Counted from the stretch's first letter, positions 1-7,421 are shown. The stretch: DNA of 64,000 bases from Nocardia asteroides (GCF_900637185.1 NZ_LR134352.1:2656001-2720000); one strand, 5' to 3'. Notes: generated by a model not told the origin, from the sequence alone. Numbers and translations are program-made.

Positions 1-187
1 CCTGGTCGTCGCGCATGGCCGCGCCGCAGCAGCGCAACCATTGGCGCAGACCGGTTTCCACCAGATCCCGCGGCTGCCACGGGCAGGTCTTGAAGATCGC
101 GTCGGGAAAGGTCAGGTCTGCCACGGCTCGGTCGACCGCGGTGAGATCGACCGGTCGCTGACCGCGTCGGAGGAACGAGAGCGCCAC
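1..187 (-). CDS. partial hypothetical protein (N-terminal 62 residues)
   Basis: The reading frame runs off the left edge of the window, so only the first 62 residues are visible. The only available start in the open frame is GTG at 187; an in-frame stop lies at 248-250. The visible part has no signal peptide and ends in a Trp/Cys-rich stretch (GLRQWLRCCGAAMRDD). This resembles the N-terminal part of small actinobacterial proteins that continue with an Asp-x-x-Trp-His motif, but that motif would lie outside the window. The function is unknown. It is divergent from the membrane protein gene at 261, about 70 bp away. Confidence 0.5.
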   Translation of the reverse strand, partial: MALSFLRRGQRPVDLTAVDRAVADLTFPDAIFKTCPWQPRDLVETGLRQWLRCCGAAMRDDQ

Positions 188-193
188 GATTTC

Positions 194-199
194 ACTGTA
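194..199 (-). promoter_or_regulatory. -10-like hexamer, leaderless type
   Basis: TACAGT on the minus strand lies 6 bases before the GTG at 187. No ribosome-binding site is present, which suggests a leaderless transcript. Confidence 0.35.
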
Positions 200-248
200 A
201 GCCCCTGGGCCGTCGCCCGGACGTGCTGCTCGGGACGACCGCGCCGGT

Positions 249-254
249 TAGCCT
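249..254 (+). promoter_or_regulatory. -10-like hexamer, leaderless type
   Basis: TAGCCT lies 6 bases before the ATG at 261, with no Shine-Dalgarno sequence between them. Transcription would begin at or next to the start codon. Confidence 0.4.
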
Positions 255-260
255 GCTGAC

Positions 261-638
261 ATGCTGTCCATGCTGTTGATCGTGCTCGCGTTCCTGGTGC
301 TCGGCGTCGGGATCCTGGTGACCACCATCGTGGTGCTGATCCGCAAACTGAGCCCGCCCCGCGTCGATCGTCCGCTGGACCCGCGCTGGACCGCGGGTGC
401 GGCCGGGACCACCGGGTTCTTCGACGCGTCGCCCGGGCATCCGTGGACCGGTTCGGGGTGCGCGGGGTCGGGCGACAGTTCCGGTGGTTGCGCCGCGAAC
501 AGCGGCTGCGGTGGCGGGTCGAGCAGCAGTTGCGGCGGCGGGTCCAGCAGCAGCTGTGGTGGTGGGAGCAGCAGCAGTTGCAGTTCCGGCAGTAGCAGCA
601 GCTGTGGCGGTGGCAGCAGCTGCGGCGGCGGTTCCTGA
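261..638 (+). CDS. small membrane protein with Cys/Ser/Gly-rich repeat tail
   Basis: This 125-residue protein has one N-terminal transmembrane helix (about residues 3-26), then a basic/Pro segment. About 60 C-terminal residues consist almost only of Ser, Cys and Gly in repeated SSSSCGGG units. The spacing of the Cys residues is regular, which could allow metal binding or disulfide cross-linking, but no known metal site is recognisable. Similar Gly/Cys-rich tails occur on actinobacterial membrane proteins of unknown function. The start is supported by a TAGCCT hexamer 6 bases upstream. I do not recognise the family. Confidence 0.7.
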   Translation: MLSMLLIVLAFLVLGVGILVTTIVVLIRKLSPPRVDRPLDPRWTAGAAGTTGFFDASPGHPWTGSGCAGSGDSSGGCAANSGCGGGSSSSCGGGSSSSCGGGSSSSCSSGSSSSCGGGSSCGGGS

Positions 639-729
639 TCGGTGTGATCCACATCGCAGCACCATTGACCTGAACTCGCCTCGAGGTTTCATGCTGGACG
701 CGTCCGGTGAACACCACGAGGGAGTCGCT

Positions 730-1728
730 ATGCGTGCGGTGCAGGTCAAGGAATTCGGTGGTCCAGAAGTGCTCGAGGTGCGGGATCTGCCCACGCCGCA
801 GCCGGGGCCGGGGGAAGTGGTCGTCGACGTCGAGGTGGCCGACGTGATGTTCCTCGACACCCGGTTGCGCAGCGGGTGGGGCCAGGACTACTTCCCACTG
901 AGCCTGCCGTATGTGCCCGGCGGCGCGATCGGCGGCGTCGTGTCCGCGATCGGCGCCGAGGTCGATCCGAGTCGGCTCGGCACGCGCGTCGTCACCCAGA
1001 CCGCGGCCAGTGGTGTCGGCGGCGGCCTGCCGATCGGCGGCTACGCCGAACAGTCCCTGGCCAAGGCCGACACCCTGGTCGAGATCCCCGACGGGCTGAG
1101 CACCGAGCAGGCCGTCGCGCTCGCCCACGACGGCCGCACCGCCTTCGCCGTGTTCGATCACGCCGGGGTGCAACCCGATTCGTGGGTGCTGATCACCGCC
1201 GCCGCGGGCGGCCTCGGCACCCTGCTCACCCAGCTGTCGGTCGCCGCGGGCGCCAAGGTGGTCGCCGCCGCGCGCGGCGCGGACAAACTCGCGCTCGCTG
1301 AGCGGCTCGGCGCGACCGCCGTGGTCGACTACTCCGCGGCGGACTGGGCCGCGCGGGTCAGGGAGATCACCGGCGGGGGAGCCGACGTCGTCTTCGACGG
1401 CGCGGGCGGCGCCCTCGGCGGACAGGCGCTCACCGCCACCGCCGACAACGGAAAATTCCTCGGATATGGTTCTGCCGCAGGTGATTTCGCTGACATTGAC
1501 ACAGCGGCCGCAGCCGCTCACGGGGTCACCGTGACCGGACTGTTCGACCTCGTGGCCGGGGATGTCGACTGGTCCGAGATCGCCCTGCGTGCCCAGGCGG
1601 AAGTGGCCGCAGGCAGGCTGAATGTGGTCATCGGACAGACGTTCCCGCTCGCGGAGGTGGCCCGCGCCCACGCGGTGATCGGGAGTCGATCGGCCCTCGG
1701 CCGCACCCTCTTGACGATCGGCGCGTGA
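730..1728 (+). CDS. zinc-independent NADPH:quinone oxidoreductase-like MDR protein
   Basis: This 332-residue member of the medium-chain dehydrogenase/reductase superfamily should reduce quinones or enones with NADPH in the cytosol. The N-terminal GroES-like domain (about 1-120) begins MRAVQVKEFGGPEVLEV, typical of quinone oxidoreductases, and lacks the catalytic Cys/His zinc ligands and the four-Cys structural zinc lobe. The Rossmann domain has the AAAGGLGTLLTQ nucleotide-binding loop near residue 157. Length is normal for the family. The start ATG is about 7 bases after GAGGGAG. It stands alone on the plus strand. The substrate cannot be read from the sequence. Confidence 0.88.
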   Translation: MRAVQVKEFGGPEVLEVRDLPTPQPGPGEVVVDVEVADVMFLDTRLRSGWGQDYFPLSLPYVPGGAIGGVVSAIGAEVDPSRLGTRVVTQTAASGVGGGLPIGGYAEQSLAKADTLVEIPDGLSTEQAVALAHDGRTAFAVFDHAGVQPDSWVLITAAAGGLGTLLTQLSVAAGAKVVAAARGADKLALAERLGATAVVDYSAADWAARVREITGGGADVVFDGAGGALGGQALTATADNGKFLGYGSAAGDFADIDTAAAAAHGVTVTGLFDLVAGDVDWSEIALRAQAEVAAGRLNVVIGQTFPLAEVARAHAVIGSRSALGRTLLTIGA

Positions 1729-1763
1729 TTGTAACTTGTTCAGCGCCGCAACGGAATACACGT

Positions 1764-1769
1764 TAAGTT
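1764..1769 (+). promoter_or_regulatory. -10-like hexamer, leaderless type
   Basis: TAAGTT lies 6 bases before the GTG at 1776; no ribosome-binding site is visible. This is the same layout as at 249, 14611 and 27598. Confidence 0.35.
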
Positions 1770-1775
1770 CATAGT

Positions 1776-1928
1776 GTGCAGGGACTTATTGTCATAGCGG
1801 TGATAGTGGCGGTTCTGTTGTTGGTAGTCGGCGTCATCAAGGTCGCCAGCAACCCCGGGGGCAGGGTCGAACACCGCGACCGCGAGGTGCGAGCACGGAT
1901 GCGCCAGCGTGACGTCGAAAAGGCTTAG
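1776..1928 (+). CDS. 50-residue single-pass membrane protein
   Basis: A short reading frame starts MQGLIVIAVIVAVLLLVVGV, a single hydrophobic helix at the very N-terminus. It is followed by about 28 highly charged residues (GRVEHRDREVRARMRQRDVEKA) predicted to face the cytoplasm. GTG start with a -10-like hexamer 6 bases upstream. The hydrophobic/charged segregation and clean frame argue for a real gene, although nothing in it points to a function. It lies between the quinone oxidoreductase and a large hairpin before tRNA-Met. Confidence 0.5.
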   Translation: MQGLIVIAVIVAVLLLVVGVIKVASNPGGRVEHRDREVRARMRQRDVEKA

Positions 1929-1960
1929 CTGCGTACCGCATTCGGATTCCTCACCCCACA

Positions 1961-2010
1961 CGGCGACCGGTCGCCGCGCCTTCCCCCGAAGGACGCGCGA
2001 CCGGTCGCCG
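1961..2010. terminator. large GC-rich hairpin, probable terminator
   Basis: Arms 1961-1983 and 1988-2010 are complementary at 19 of 23 positions around a CCCC loop. Each arm itself contains the self-complementary CGACCGGTCG core, and 1961-1976 is a perfect 16-bp palindrome. It lies between the 50-residue ORF and tRNA-Met. There is no T-tract, as is common in GC-rich actinobacteria. Confidence 0.5.
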
Positions 2011-2140
2011 TTCGACTGTCCGGCCCACTTTCCCCGCATCCCGACCACTACCACCTCCCACTCCACCCTCGACCTCACCGAGTGGTCATCGCCGCAGTGC
2101 ACCGGGTACCATCCACACGCGCGCGGGATACCCGCGGCCA

Positions 2141-2214
2141 GGGGCGGTAGCTCAGTCGGTTAGAGCCGCGGACTCATAATCCGCTGGTCGTGGGTTCGAG
2201 CCCCACCCGCCCCA
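2141..2214 (+). tRNA. tRNA-Met (anticodon CAT)
   Basis: A full cloverleaf can be drawn. The acceptor stem GGGGCGG pairs with CCGCCCC and the D stem is GCTC/GAGC. The anticodon stem GCGGA/TCCGC has loop CTCATAA, giving anticodon CAT, and the T arm is GTGGG-TTCGAGC-CCCAC. The discriminator is A and CCA is not encoded. It is probably elongator Met; tRNA-Ile with a lysidine-modified CAT cannot be excluded by eye. An initiator is unlikely because the acceptor 1-72 pair is G-C. Confidence 0.93.
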
Positions 2215-2680
2215 CTTTCCTCGTATGACCTGCGAATACTCTGTCTCGCTGCAGTCGTGTTGATCCAGTACAGCGCACCTGCGCCAATGGATTATCGACC
2301 GAGAAGGCGTGGACGGGGTTGCGAGTCCGGCATCCCGAGGTAACGGATGTAGTGATCATTATCGCTTCAGGATCGGTCGGCCGACGTGGTGCGAGGCTTG
2401 GGCAGTTCGGTCCAGACCGACACCAGCTGTACCGGCATCTACCACAACGGGCGGTACCGCGACATCGCCGTCGAGCTGGGTCTGGGAGTTGCGCAAACCA
2501 AGGATCGGGTTGGTTGGTCGCCGACATCGCCGACATCACCAACACGACCACCCAGGCGTAGCGCATCGAACGAGAGTTCGTAGGCGAAGGGGCTCATCGG
2601 CCGTTTTCGGCGAGTTTGTCAGTGCGTCGAGTTACCTTCGGACTCAGCCTGATTGGCGCACCAGAGGGGGTACGAAGGGG
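2215..2680. other. 466-bp stretch without a convincing gene
   Basis: Short frames run through it but none has a start with a ribosome-binding site. One plus-strand frame (about 2436-2510) reads YRDIAVELGLGVAQTKDRV, which loosely resembles the helix-turn-helix of sigma-factor region 4 and may be a gene relic. No direct copy of the tRNA-Met 3' end was found downstream, so there is no visible attachment-site pair. Confidence 0.4.
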
Positions 2681-3817
2681 ATGGCAGGAACAGGTGGGCT
2701 GACATGCCTCGGTACTGAGATGACGGCCGCGCGTGGTCAGTACGGCACTCTGGTCGACGTACGGGTCGAGGGAGCCTACGCCGAGTGGTCGGGACGAAAA
2801 GGTCTGACTTGTCTGCTGTGCAGGTGCCCGGTCGAGGTGTACTACCGCCGCAGTACTGGCAACGTCTTCGTCCGCCACGGGAAGAACACTCCAGCAGGGA
2901 CTATCCCGGCGGGTGGCAAGGTCTCCGAGACGTTCGAGCATGCTCGCCTCAAGCAATGGACTTGCGATCGTCTCGCGACGTTCGGGCTGGCCGACGTGGC
3001 GGTGGAACCTCGCATCGGTGACCAGTACCCCGATGTCTACGGGACCAGGGATGGTGTCTCCTATGCCGTCGAGATTCAGTGGAGCAACCTGGCTCCGGAT
3101 CGGGCTCGGGAACGAACCGCGGGCCTTCGAGCTGCCGGGTGCGACCAGGTCCTGTGGGTAACGCGGCATCGCCATTGGATCGAGAAGATTCCCGCGGTCA
3201 GTCTCGGTGAGTTCAAACGCACGGGTTCTGGTGGCGGCTACCGCATCCAATCCGGTTTCCTCACACCACGCACCTCTGCACGCACGAATCGGTTGGCGAT
3301 GGCCGACCGTCACTATCCGCTCGACAGCTTCCTCCAGCACTGGAGTACTCCAGGTGAGCTTGCCTGGGCGTACACCACACCTACGACCGCAGGATGGGCC
3401 ACCGTGACTGACTGGGAAACGCTCACCCGCGACCAGGCTGCCGAAATCGTGAAGAAGAGCCGTCAGCTCGCCGACGCGCTCGGCGAGCGCGACCGACTCC
3501 GGTACCAGGTCGAAACTGCCGAGGATGCGATCAAATCAAATGCTGCGACGATCGCCCGGCAGGCGCGCACGATCGATCATGCGATCGAGGAGCGGGTCGA
3601 ACTCACGAAGCGGGGCGATGACCTGACGGCTGCCCTGGCCGAGGCCGAGGATGCCCGAGCAGACAAGGTCGAGCGACTGCAGGCGGCCGAGGAAACGTTG
3701 ACCAAGGTCACCGCAGAGTTGCGTCGATTGCAGTCGAAGTTCAGGCGTCGGCGGGTCGTGATCATCGTCCTCCTCGTTCTGTGCAGTGTGCTTGGCGCGA
3801 CGTTGCTGCTCTGCTGA
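2681..3817 (+). CDS. CoiA-like PD-(D/E)XK nuclease with coiled coil and C-terminal membrane anchor
   Basis: This 378-residue protein has a CoiA-type layout. A CxxC pair (C44, C47) opens a zinc-finger-like segment, H66 lies in VRHGK, and H87 in ETFEHARLK. The nuclease core then follows, with D118 in YPDVYG and E131-x-Q133 in VEIQWSNL, then RERTAGLRAAGCDQVLWV. CoiA proteins are DNA-processing factors of natural competence with a PD-(D/E)XK fold. Unlike CoiA, this protein continues with a long charged coiled coil (about 245-350) and ends in one transmembrane helix (about 357-378). It could therefore hold a nuclease at the inner membrane. Start ATG 2681 follows AGAGGGGG by about 10 bases; ATG 2720 is an alternative. 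Base composition looks less GC-biased than neighbours, suggesting acquisition next to the tRNA. Confidence 0.65.
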   Translation: MAGTGGLTCLGTEMTAARGQYGTLVDVRVEGAYAEWSGRKGLTCLLCRCPVEVYYRRSTGNVFVRHGKNTPAGTIPAGGKVSETFEHARLKQWTCDRLATFGLADVAVEPRIGDQYPDVYGTRDGVSYAVEIQWSNLAPDRARERTAGLRAAGCDQVLWVTRHRHWIEKIPAVSLGEFKRTGSGGGYRIQSGFLTPRTSARTNRLAMADRHYPLDSFLQHWSTPGELAWAYTTPTTAGWATVTDWETLTRDQAAEIVKKSRQLADALGERDRLRYQVETAEDAIKSNAATIARQARTIDHAIEERVELTKRGDDLTAALAEAEDARADKVERLQAAEETLTKVTAELRRLQSKFRRRRVVIIVLLVLCSVLGATLLLC

Positions 3818-3901
3818 TTCTGTTGATTCCTAGGTATCGACAGAATGTGAGTGCCGAGGATATCGATGTGACGTCAAGACTGGCCCGGTCGGGAGGATCG
3901 A

Positions 3902-4084
3902 ATGCAATTGAACCAGTTCGGCGCGCTGTGCATCGGATGCCGGCAAGGTGTTCGGGAGCGCGGCGGATTCATCTACAGCCCAGGGGCCGGCAACCATGTC
4001 CTGTGCCTGCACTGTGCATACGTCGAGTGTGGCGAATCCCGCGGTCTGATAGTGCCGCTGCTACCGGACGTCGGGACCGACTGA
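3902..4084 (+). CDS. 60-residue zinc-ribbon protein
   Basis: The protein has two CxxC knuckles, C10-x2-C13 and C35-x2-C38, spaced 21 residues apart, as in a zinc ribbon or treble-clef finger, with an extra Cys at 43. A strong ribosome-binding site GGGAGGA sits about 5 bases before the ATG. It lies 84 bp downstream of the CoiA-like nuclease on the same strand and may be co-transcribed with it. The family is not recognised; nucleic acid or protein binding is possible. Confidence 0.6.
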   Translation: MQLNQFGALCIGCRQGVRERGGFIYSPGAGNHVLCLHCAYVECGESRGLIVPLLPDVGTD

Positions 4085-4177
4085 CGCTGTCGTGAGGAAG
4101 GCTGGCGAAGCGTCGGCCCAGGCTCCGCAGACCATGCGGAGGCGCCTGGGGCCGGTCGGTCGCGCCGCCCTCGTCGG

Positions 4178-4600
4178 TCAGTGGGAGCCGGTGGGGAAGA
4201 GTGCGGCGGAGCCGGTGTCGAGTTGGGGGTCGCCGGTGATTTCGAGGACAAGGGTTTTGGTGGAGGGGCCCTGGGTGGCGACGATGGTGTAGGTGCCCTT
4301 GGCCGGTGGGCGCCAGGTGCCGCGGAGGGCGCTGCGCTCGCGGTCCGGGTAGTCCAGGCGTTCGAGGGAAGTGAGTTCCTGGCCGTTGATCGTGACGGTG
4401 GCGGGTAGGGCGTAGTCGGGGCCGAACATGCGGGCCATGAGGGAGCAGTTGGCGCCCACGTAGTCGCAGGCGACGGGCATTTCGCTGTTGCCCCAGGCGT
4501 AGATGGTGATGTCTTCGACCTCCGCCGAGGCGGCGGGGGACAGGATGGCCGGGATGGCGAGTGCGCCCGCCGCGAGGGCGGTGAGTCCTGCGATTCGCAT
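4178..4600 (-). CDS. secreted protein of unknown function
   Basis: This 140-residue precursor has a typical signal peptide (MRIAGLTALAAGALAIPAIL...ASA) cut near residue 26. The mature domain of about 114 residues is rich in beta-strand-forming residues and contains two Cys (in PVACDYVGANCSL), probably a disulfide. GAAGGA-like ribosome-binding bases precede the ATG at 4600. It could be an Ig-like or beta-sandwich exported protein; no catalytic motif is seen. The start was moved inside a longer open frame because of the signal peptide. Confidence 0.7.
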   Translation of the reverse strand: MRIAGLTALAAGALAIPAILSPAASAEVEDITIYAWGNSEMPVACDYVGANCSLMARMFGPDYALPATVTINGQELTSLERLDYPDRERSALRGTWRPPAKGTYTIVATQGPSTKTLVLEITGDPQLDTGSAALFPTGSH

Positions 4601-4749
4601 GGGTTCGGTGGTCCTTCGCCTCGGAGTGGTCGGTTCCGGCGATCGCCCGGGAACCCTCGTGAAGCGGTAGCGTTCCACAGTTTTCGTGGGGTCGGTACCC
4701 CGAAAAGCCAGGTCTTGCCGCTGCGGGGAGTCGTCGGTGAGTAGGGATC

Positions 4750-5412
4750 TCAGGTGTTGTCGACAGGTGTCGAGGGCCGCGGGTCGGGGGCTCCGAAGCC
4801 GTTGATGGCGGCCAGGCACAGATTCGTGCATTGGCGGGCCAAATCGGGGGCCGACTCGGTGGGGTCGCGGAGCCAGTGATCGAGAACCATCGAGACGCCG
4901 CCGACGGTGAACAGCGCGCCGCGCCGGATGTCGGCGGCGCCGGGAAGGTCGATGTCGAGCAGGCCGGTGCCGTGGGTCAGCACCAATTCGGTGAGCTGGT
5001 CGAGGGTTTCGTTGCGCATCTGGACCAATGGCTCGGCGGTGGCCCAGTCGGCGACGATCCGGTGCAGGGTGCGGTCGGTGGCGAGGAGTTCGAACAGGGC
5101 GGTGAGGGCCGCGAGCAGTTTGGGGCGCAGGCGGCCGGGGGTGGCCAGGCTGGTGCCGACCAGGAGATCGAGTACCTCGGTGCGCGCGTCCTCGGCGACC
5201 TGGACGATCAGCTTCTCGCGATCGGTGAAGTGCTCGTAGAAGTAGCGCGGGGTCAGGCCGGCGGCGGTGCAGACGCCGCGCACGGTGACCTGGCCGATGC
5301 CGGACTCCCCCCAGATCTGCCGGGCGGCGGTGAGCAGTTTGCGACGGCGCTCGTCGCGGCGGGTGTCGGCGCTGCGACCGCCGTAGTCGCGCACAACCTC
5401 GGTTCGGGACAT
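4750..5412 (-). CDS. TetR family transcriptional regulator
   Basis: 220 residues. The N-terminal helix-turn-helix reads ESGIGQVTVRGVCTAAGLTPRYFYEHFTDREKLIV (about residues 38-72, HTH core VCTAAGLTPRYFYEHF). The C-terminal ligand-binding domain is helical and typical in length. ATG 5412 was chosen over the upstream GTG codons. The gene is divergent from the MpaB/rubber-oxygenase-like gene at 5490, and the 77-bp gap holds a perfect palindrome. It most likely represses that gene and itself. The ligand is unknown. Confidence 0.85.
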   Translation of the reverse strand: MSRTEVVRDYGGRSADTRRDERRRKLLTAARQIWGESGIGQVTVRGVCTAAGLTPRYFYEHFTDREKLIVQVAEDARTEVLDLLVGTSLATPGRLRPKLLAALTALFELLATDRTLHRIVADWATAEPLVQMRNETLDQLTELVLTHGTGLLDIDLPGAADIRRGALFTVGGVSMVLDHWLRDPTESAPDLARQCTNLCLAAINGFGAPDPRPSTPVDNT

Positions 5413-5434
5413 TGACACCACGATACTGCCGCCC

Positions 5435-5458
5435 TAGTTTGGATAACGCATGTTATCC
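5435..5458 (+). promoter_or_regulatory. -10 hexamer and TetR operator palindrome
   Basis: GGATAACGCATGTTATCC (5441-5458) has perfect 7-bp arms around GCAT. It directly follows a -10-like TAGTTT (5435-5440), so a bound repressor would cover the transcription start of the gene at 5490. The adjacent divergent TetR gene is the probable binder. Confidence 0.6.
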
Positions 5459-5489
5459 ACTTTGATTTGATGCTCAACGAGGAGTCGTC

Positions 5490-6707
5490 ATGTCCCAGTC
5501 CGTGCCGTCGCGGCATCCCGCGCAGCCCCAACCGGTGCCCGGGGTGGTCCGCGCCCTGGCCTTCACGCTCGGAGTGCGTGGGCCCGACTCCGCGCAGTTC
5601 CGGCAGCTGGGCGAGCTGCTGACGGTCGGGGACGAGCCGATGGATCGGCTGGTCGAGTGGATGTATCAGGTCGGGATGCGCACGGCCCGGCCGCTGTTCG
5701 AGCAGGCGCTGGCGGAGGGGGTCGACGCACTGGACGCGCCGCCGGAACCGTTGCGGCAGTTCTTCGCCGGAATCGAGGCGACCCCGGACTGGGTCGACGA
5801 GGACGAGCTCGCGCGGGCCGCGCTGGTCATGCGTGGCCTCGGCGCCGACGGCATGTATGTCGCGCGAGATGTGGCGCTGCTGGGCGGCTATCAATTCGCC
5901 GGTTTCAATCAGACCCTGCTGCGCACCGGCGCGCTGGAGAAGGGGTCCAACGCACGCTTCGCCGAGACGATGCAGTGGGGGCTGGACGTCGCCTCGCGGG
6001 ACGGTCTGCGGCACTTCGGCACCGGGTATCGATCCACCCTGCGCGTGCGGTTGATCCACGCGTTCGTGCGGCGGCACGTGAGCGGGCTGCCCGACTGGCG
6101 ACCGGAGCGGTGGGGTCTGCCGGTGAACCAGACAGACATGGCCGCGACGCTGGTCGGCGCGCTCATCGTGCCGGTCGTCGGCGGGTTGGGAATGGGCAGG
6201 CTGCTCCCGCGCGCCGATCTCGAGGCCGTCGCGCACCTCACCCGGTACACGGGCTGGCTCATCGGCGTCGACGAGCGGTTCCTGCCCACGTCCTTCGCCG
6301 ACGCGGTCCGCGTGCTCTACCACACCACCGCCGCGCTGGCGGCGGCCGACGAGACCACGCGGCGCCTGGCCGCGCCGATGGTCGACGACCCGCTGAGCTG
6401 GCACTACGACCGGTTCCCGCAGGTGCGCAGGCGGATCGCGCGCTCGGCGCACCTGTCGGTCACCGCCACCGTCCTCGGCCCCGGGGCCATGCGCAGGCTG
6501 GGCCTGTCGCCCTTCGTCCTCCCGTGGTATCCGCTACTGCGCCTGCCGATCAACCTGAGCAGATCCGTCGCCGCCTACGCCCTGCCCGGCGGGATGCATC
6601 GCGCGGCGGCGCGGGGCGATCGGGAGAACGCCGCCTTCCTGCGGACGCTGACCGACGGTCACGCGACACTCGGCGCGGCGGCCGAGCACCTGGCGAAGAG
6701 CGCCTGA
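5490..6707 (+). CDS. MpaB/rubber oxygenase (DUF2236) family protein
   Basis: 405 residues, matching the all-helical oxygenase family that includes latex-clearing protein Lcp and fungal MpaB. These are b-type haem enzymes that cleave C=C bonds oxidatively. Visible family features are a central RVRLIHAFVRRHV segment with the probable haem-ligand His, the LPVNQTDMAATLVG motif, and a conserved Arg/Thr region upstream (GTGYRSTLR). Ribosome-binding site GAGGAG precedes the ATG by 7 bases. It is probably controlled by the divergent TetR repressor. The true substrate is unknown; most actinobacterial paralogues are uncharacterised. Confidence 0.8.
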   Translation: MSQSVPSRHPAQPQPVPGVVRALAFTLGVRGPDSAQFRQLGELLTVGDEPMDRLVEWMYQVGMRTARPLFEQALAEGVDALDAPPEPLRQFFAGIEATPDWVDEDELARAALVMRGLGADGMYVARDVALLGGYQFAGFNQTLLRTGALEKGSNARFAETMQWGLDVASRDGLRHFGTGYRSTLRVRLIHAFVRRHVSGLPDWRPERWGLPVNQTDMAATLVGALIVPVVGGLGMGRLLPRADLEAVAHLTRYTGWLIGVDERFLPTSFADAVRVLYHTTAALAAADETTRRLAAPMVDDPLSWHYDRFPQVRRRIARSAHLSVTATVLGPGAMRRLGLSPFVLPWYPLLRLPINLSRSVAAYALPGGMHRAAARGDRENAAFLRTLTDGHATLGAAAEHLAKSA

Positions 6708-6729
6708 CGCCGCCCCGGCGTCCCGGTGC

Positions 6730-7317
6730 TCAACGATCGCCGGCGACGGGCCAGATGGCGCGCAGCGGGCGCAGCCCGTCCTCGACATAGTCGGCGACGG
6801 GCCGCTCGCCGCCGTCGAGATACCACTGCTCGAGAGCGGCGAAATAGCCGAAGGCCAGGGCGTTCGCGGCGACCCGCGCCTGCGTCTCGGTGAGCTTTCC
6901 GGTGGACGCGATGAGCGGCATCAAGCGCTGCGCGGTCCGGTCGGCGGACGCGCACGCGGCCATCCGGACCGAGGGCTCGGTGAAGTGATACCGCACGCGC
7001 CGCCACGGCCCCTGTTCGGGCGCTTCGGCCGGGGCCGCCTCGTCGGTGCGGACCGACCGCAGCAGGCTCGCGATGGGGTCGTGCGGGTCGACCATCGCGC
7101 CGATCTCCTCCGCGCTCAAAGTGTCGAACTCGTCGGCGACGATGATCCCTTCCTTCGTGCCGAACAGGCGGTAGACCGTCGACGGCGAGACCTCGGCGGC
7201 GGCGGCGATCTCGTCGATGGTGACGGCGCCGAACCCCTTCTCGTCGAACAGGTCCAGGGCACGTTCCTGGATGGTGTGCACGGCCTTGCGCCGCCAGCGT
7301 TCGCGAAGTCCGGACAT
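6730..7317 (-). CDS. TetR family transcriptional regulator
   Basis: 195 residues with a TetR helix-turn-helix (FDEKGFGAVTIDEIAAAAEVSPSTVYRLFGTKEGII, about residues 24-59). It is divergent from the two-gene ABC transporter at 7463. The 145-bp intergenic region carries two separate inverted repeats, so this protein is likely the local repressor of the transporter and perhaps itself. It lies just downstream of, and convergent with, the MpaB-like gene. Confidence 0.85.
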   Translation of the reverse strand: MSGLRERWRRKAVHTIQERALDLFDEKGFGAVTIDEIAAAAEVSPSTVYRLFGTKEGIIVADEFDTLSAEEIGAMVDPHDPIASLLRSVRTDEAAPAEAPEQGPWRRVRYHFTEPSVRMAACASADRTAQRLMPLIASTGKLTETQARVAANALAFGYFAALEQWYLDGGERPVADYVEDGLRPLRAIWPVAGDR

Positions 7318-7362
7318 GCGGGCAGGTTATCAGATAGTGACTGTCTCTGGACCATTGCTGTC

Positions 7363-7385
7363 TTTCAGACATTGACTGTCTGAAA
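7363..7385. promoter_or_regulatory. inverted repeat, probable TetR operator 1
   Basis: Perfect 9-bp arms TTTCAGACA and TGTCTGAAA around a 5-base spacer, in the gap between the divergent TetR and ABC transporter genes. Confidence 0.5.
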
Positions 7386-7397
7386 ATCGATCCCTAC

Positions 7398-7421
7398 AGT
7401 CACTCTCTAGAGAAAGTGACT
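7398..7421. promoter_or_regulatory. inverted repeat, probable TetR operator 2
   Basis: AGTCACT...AGTGACT arms with a CTAG-centred core, 24 bp in total. It lies about 40 bp before the ABC transporter start. A further AGTGACTGTCTC half-site lies at about 7336-7347, closer to the tetR start. Confidence 0.45.

Noticed and set aside
112..1761. 549-residue minus-strand open frame
   Set aside because: Antisense to the Cys-rich membrane protein and the quinone oxidoreductase; low-complexity shadow product.
2174..2566. 130-residue minus-strand frame ending GLEPTTSGL
   Set aside because: The C-terminus is the antisense translation of the tRNA-Met gene, a well-known cause of false gene calls.
2141..4178. 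Search for a duplicated tRNA 3' end (attR) and an integrase
   Set aside because: No second copy of the T-arm/acceptor sequence and no integrase gene were found, so an integrative element is not claimed.
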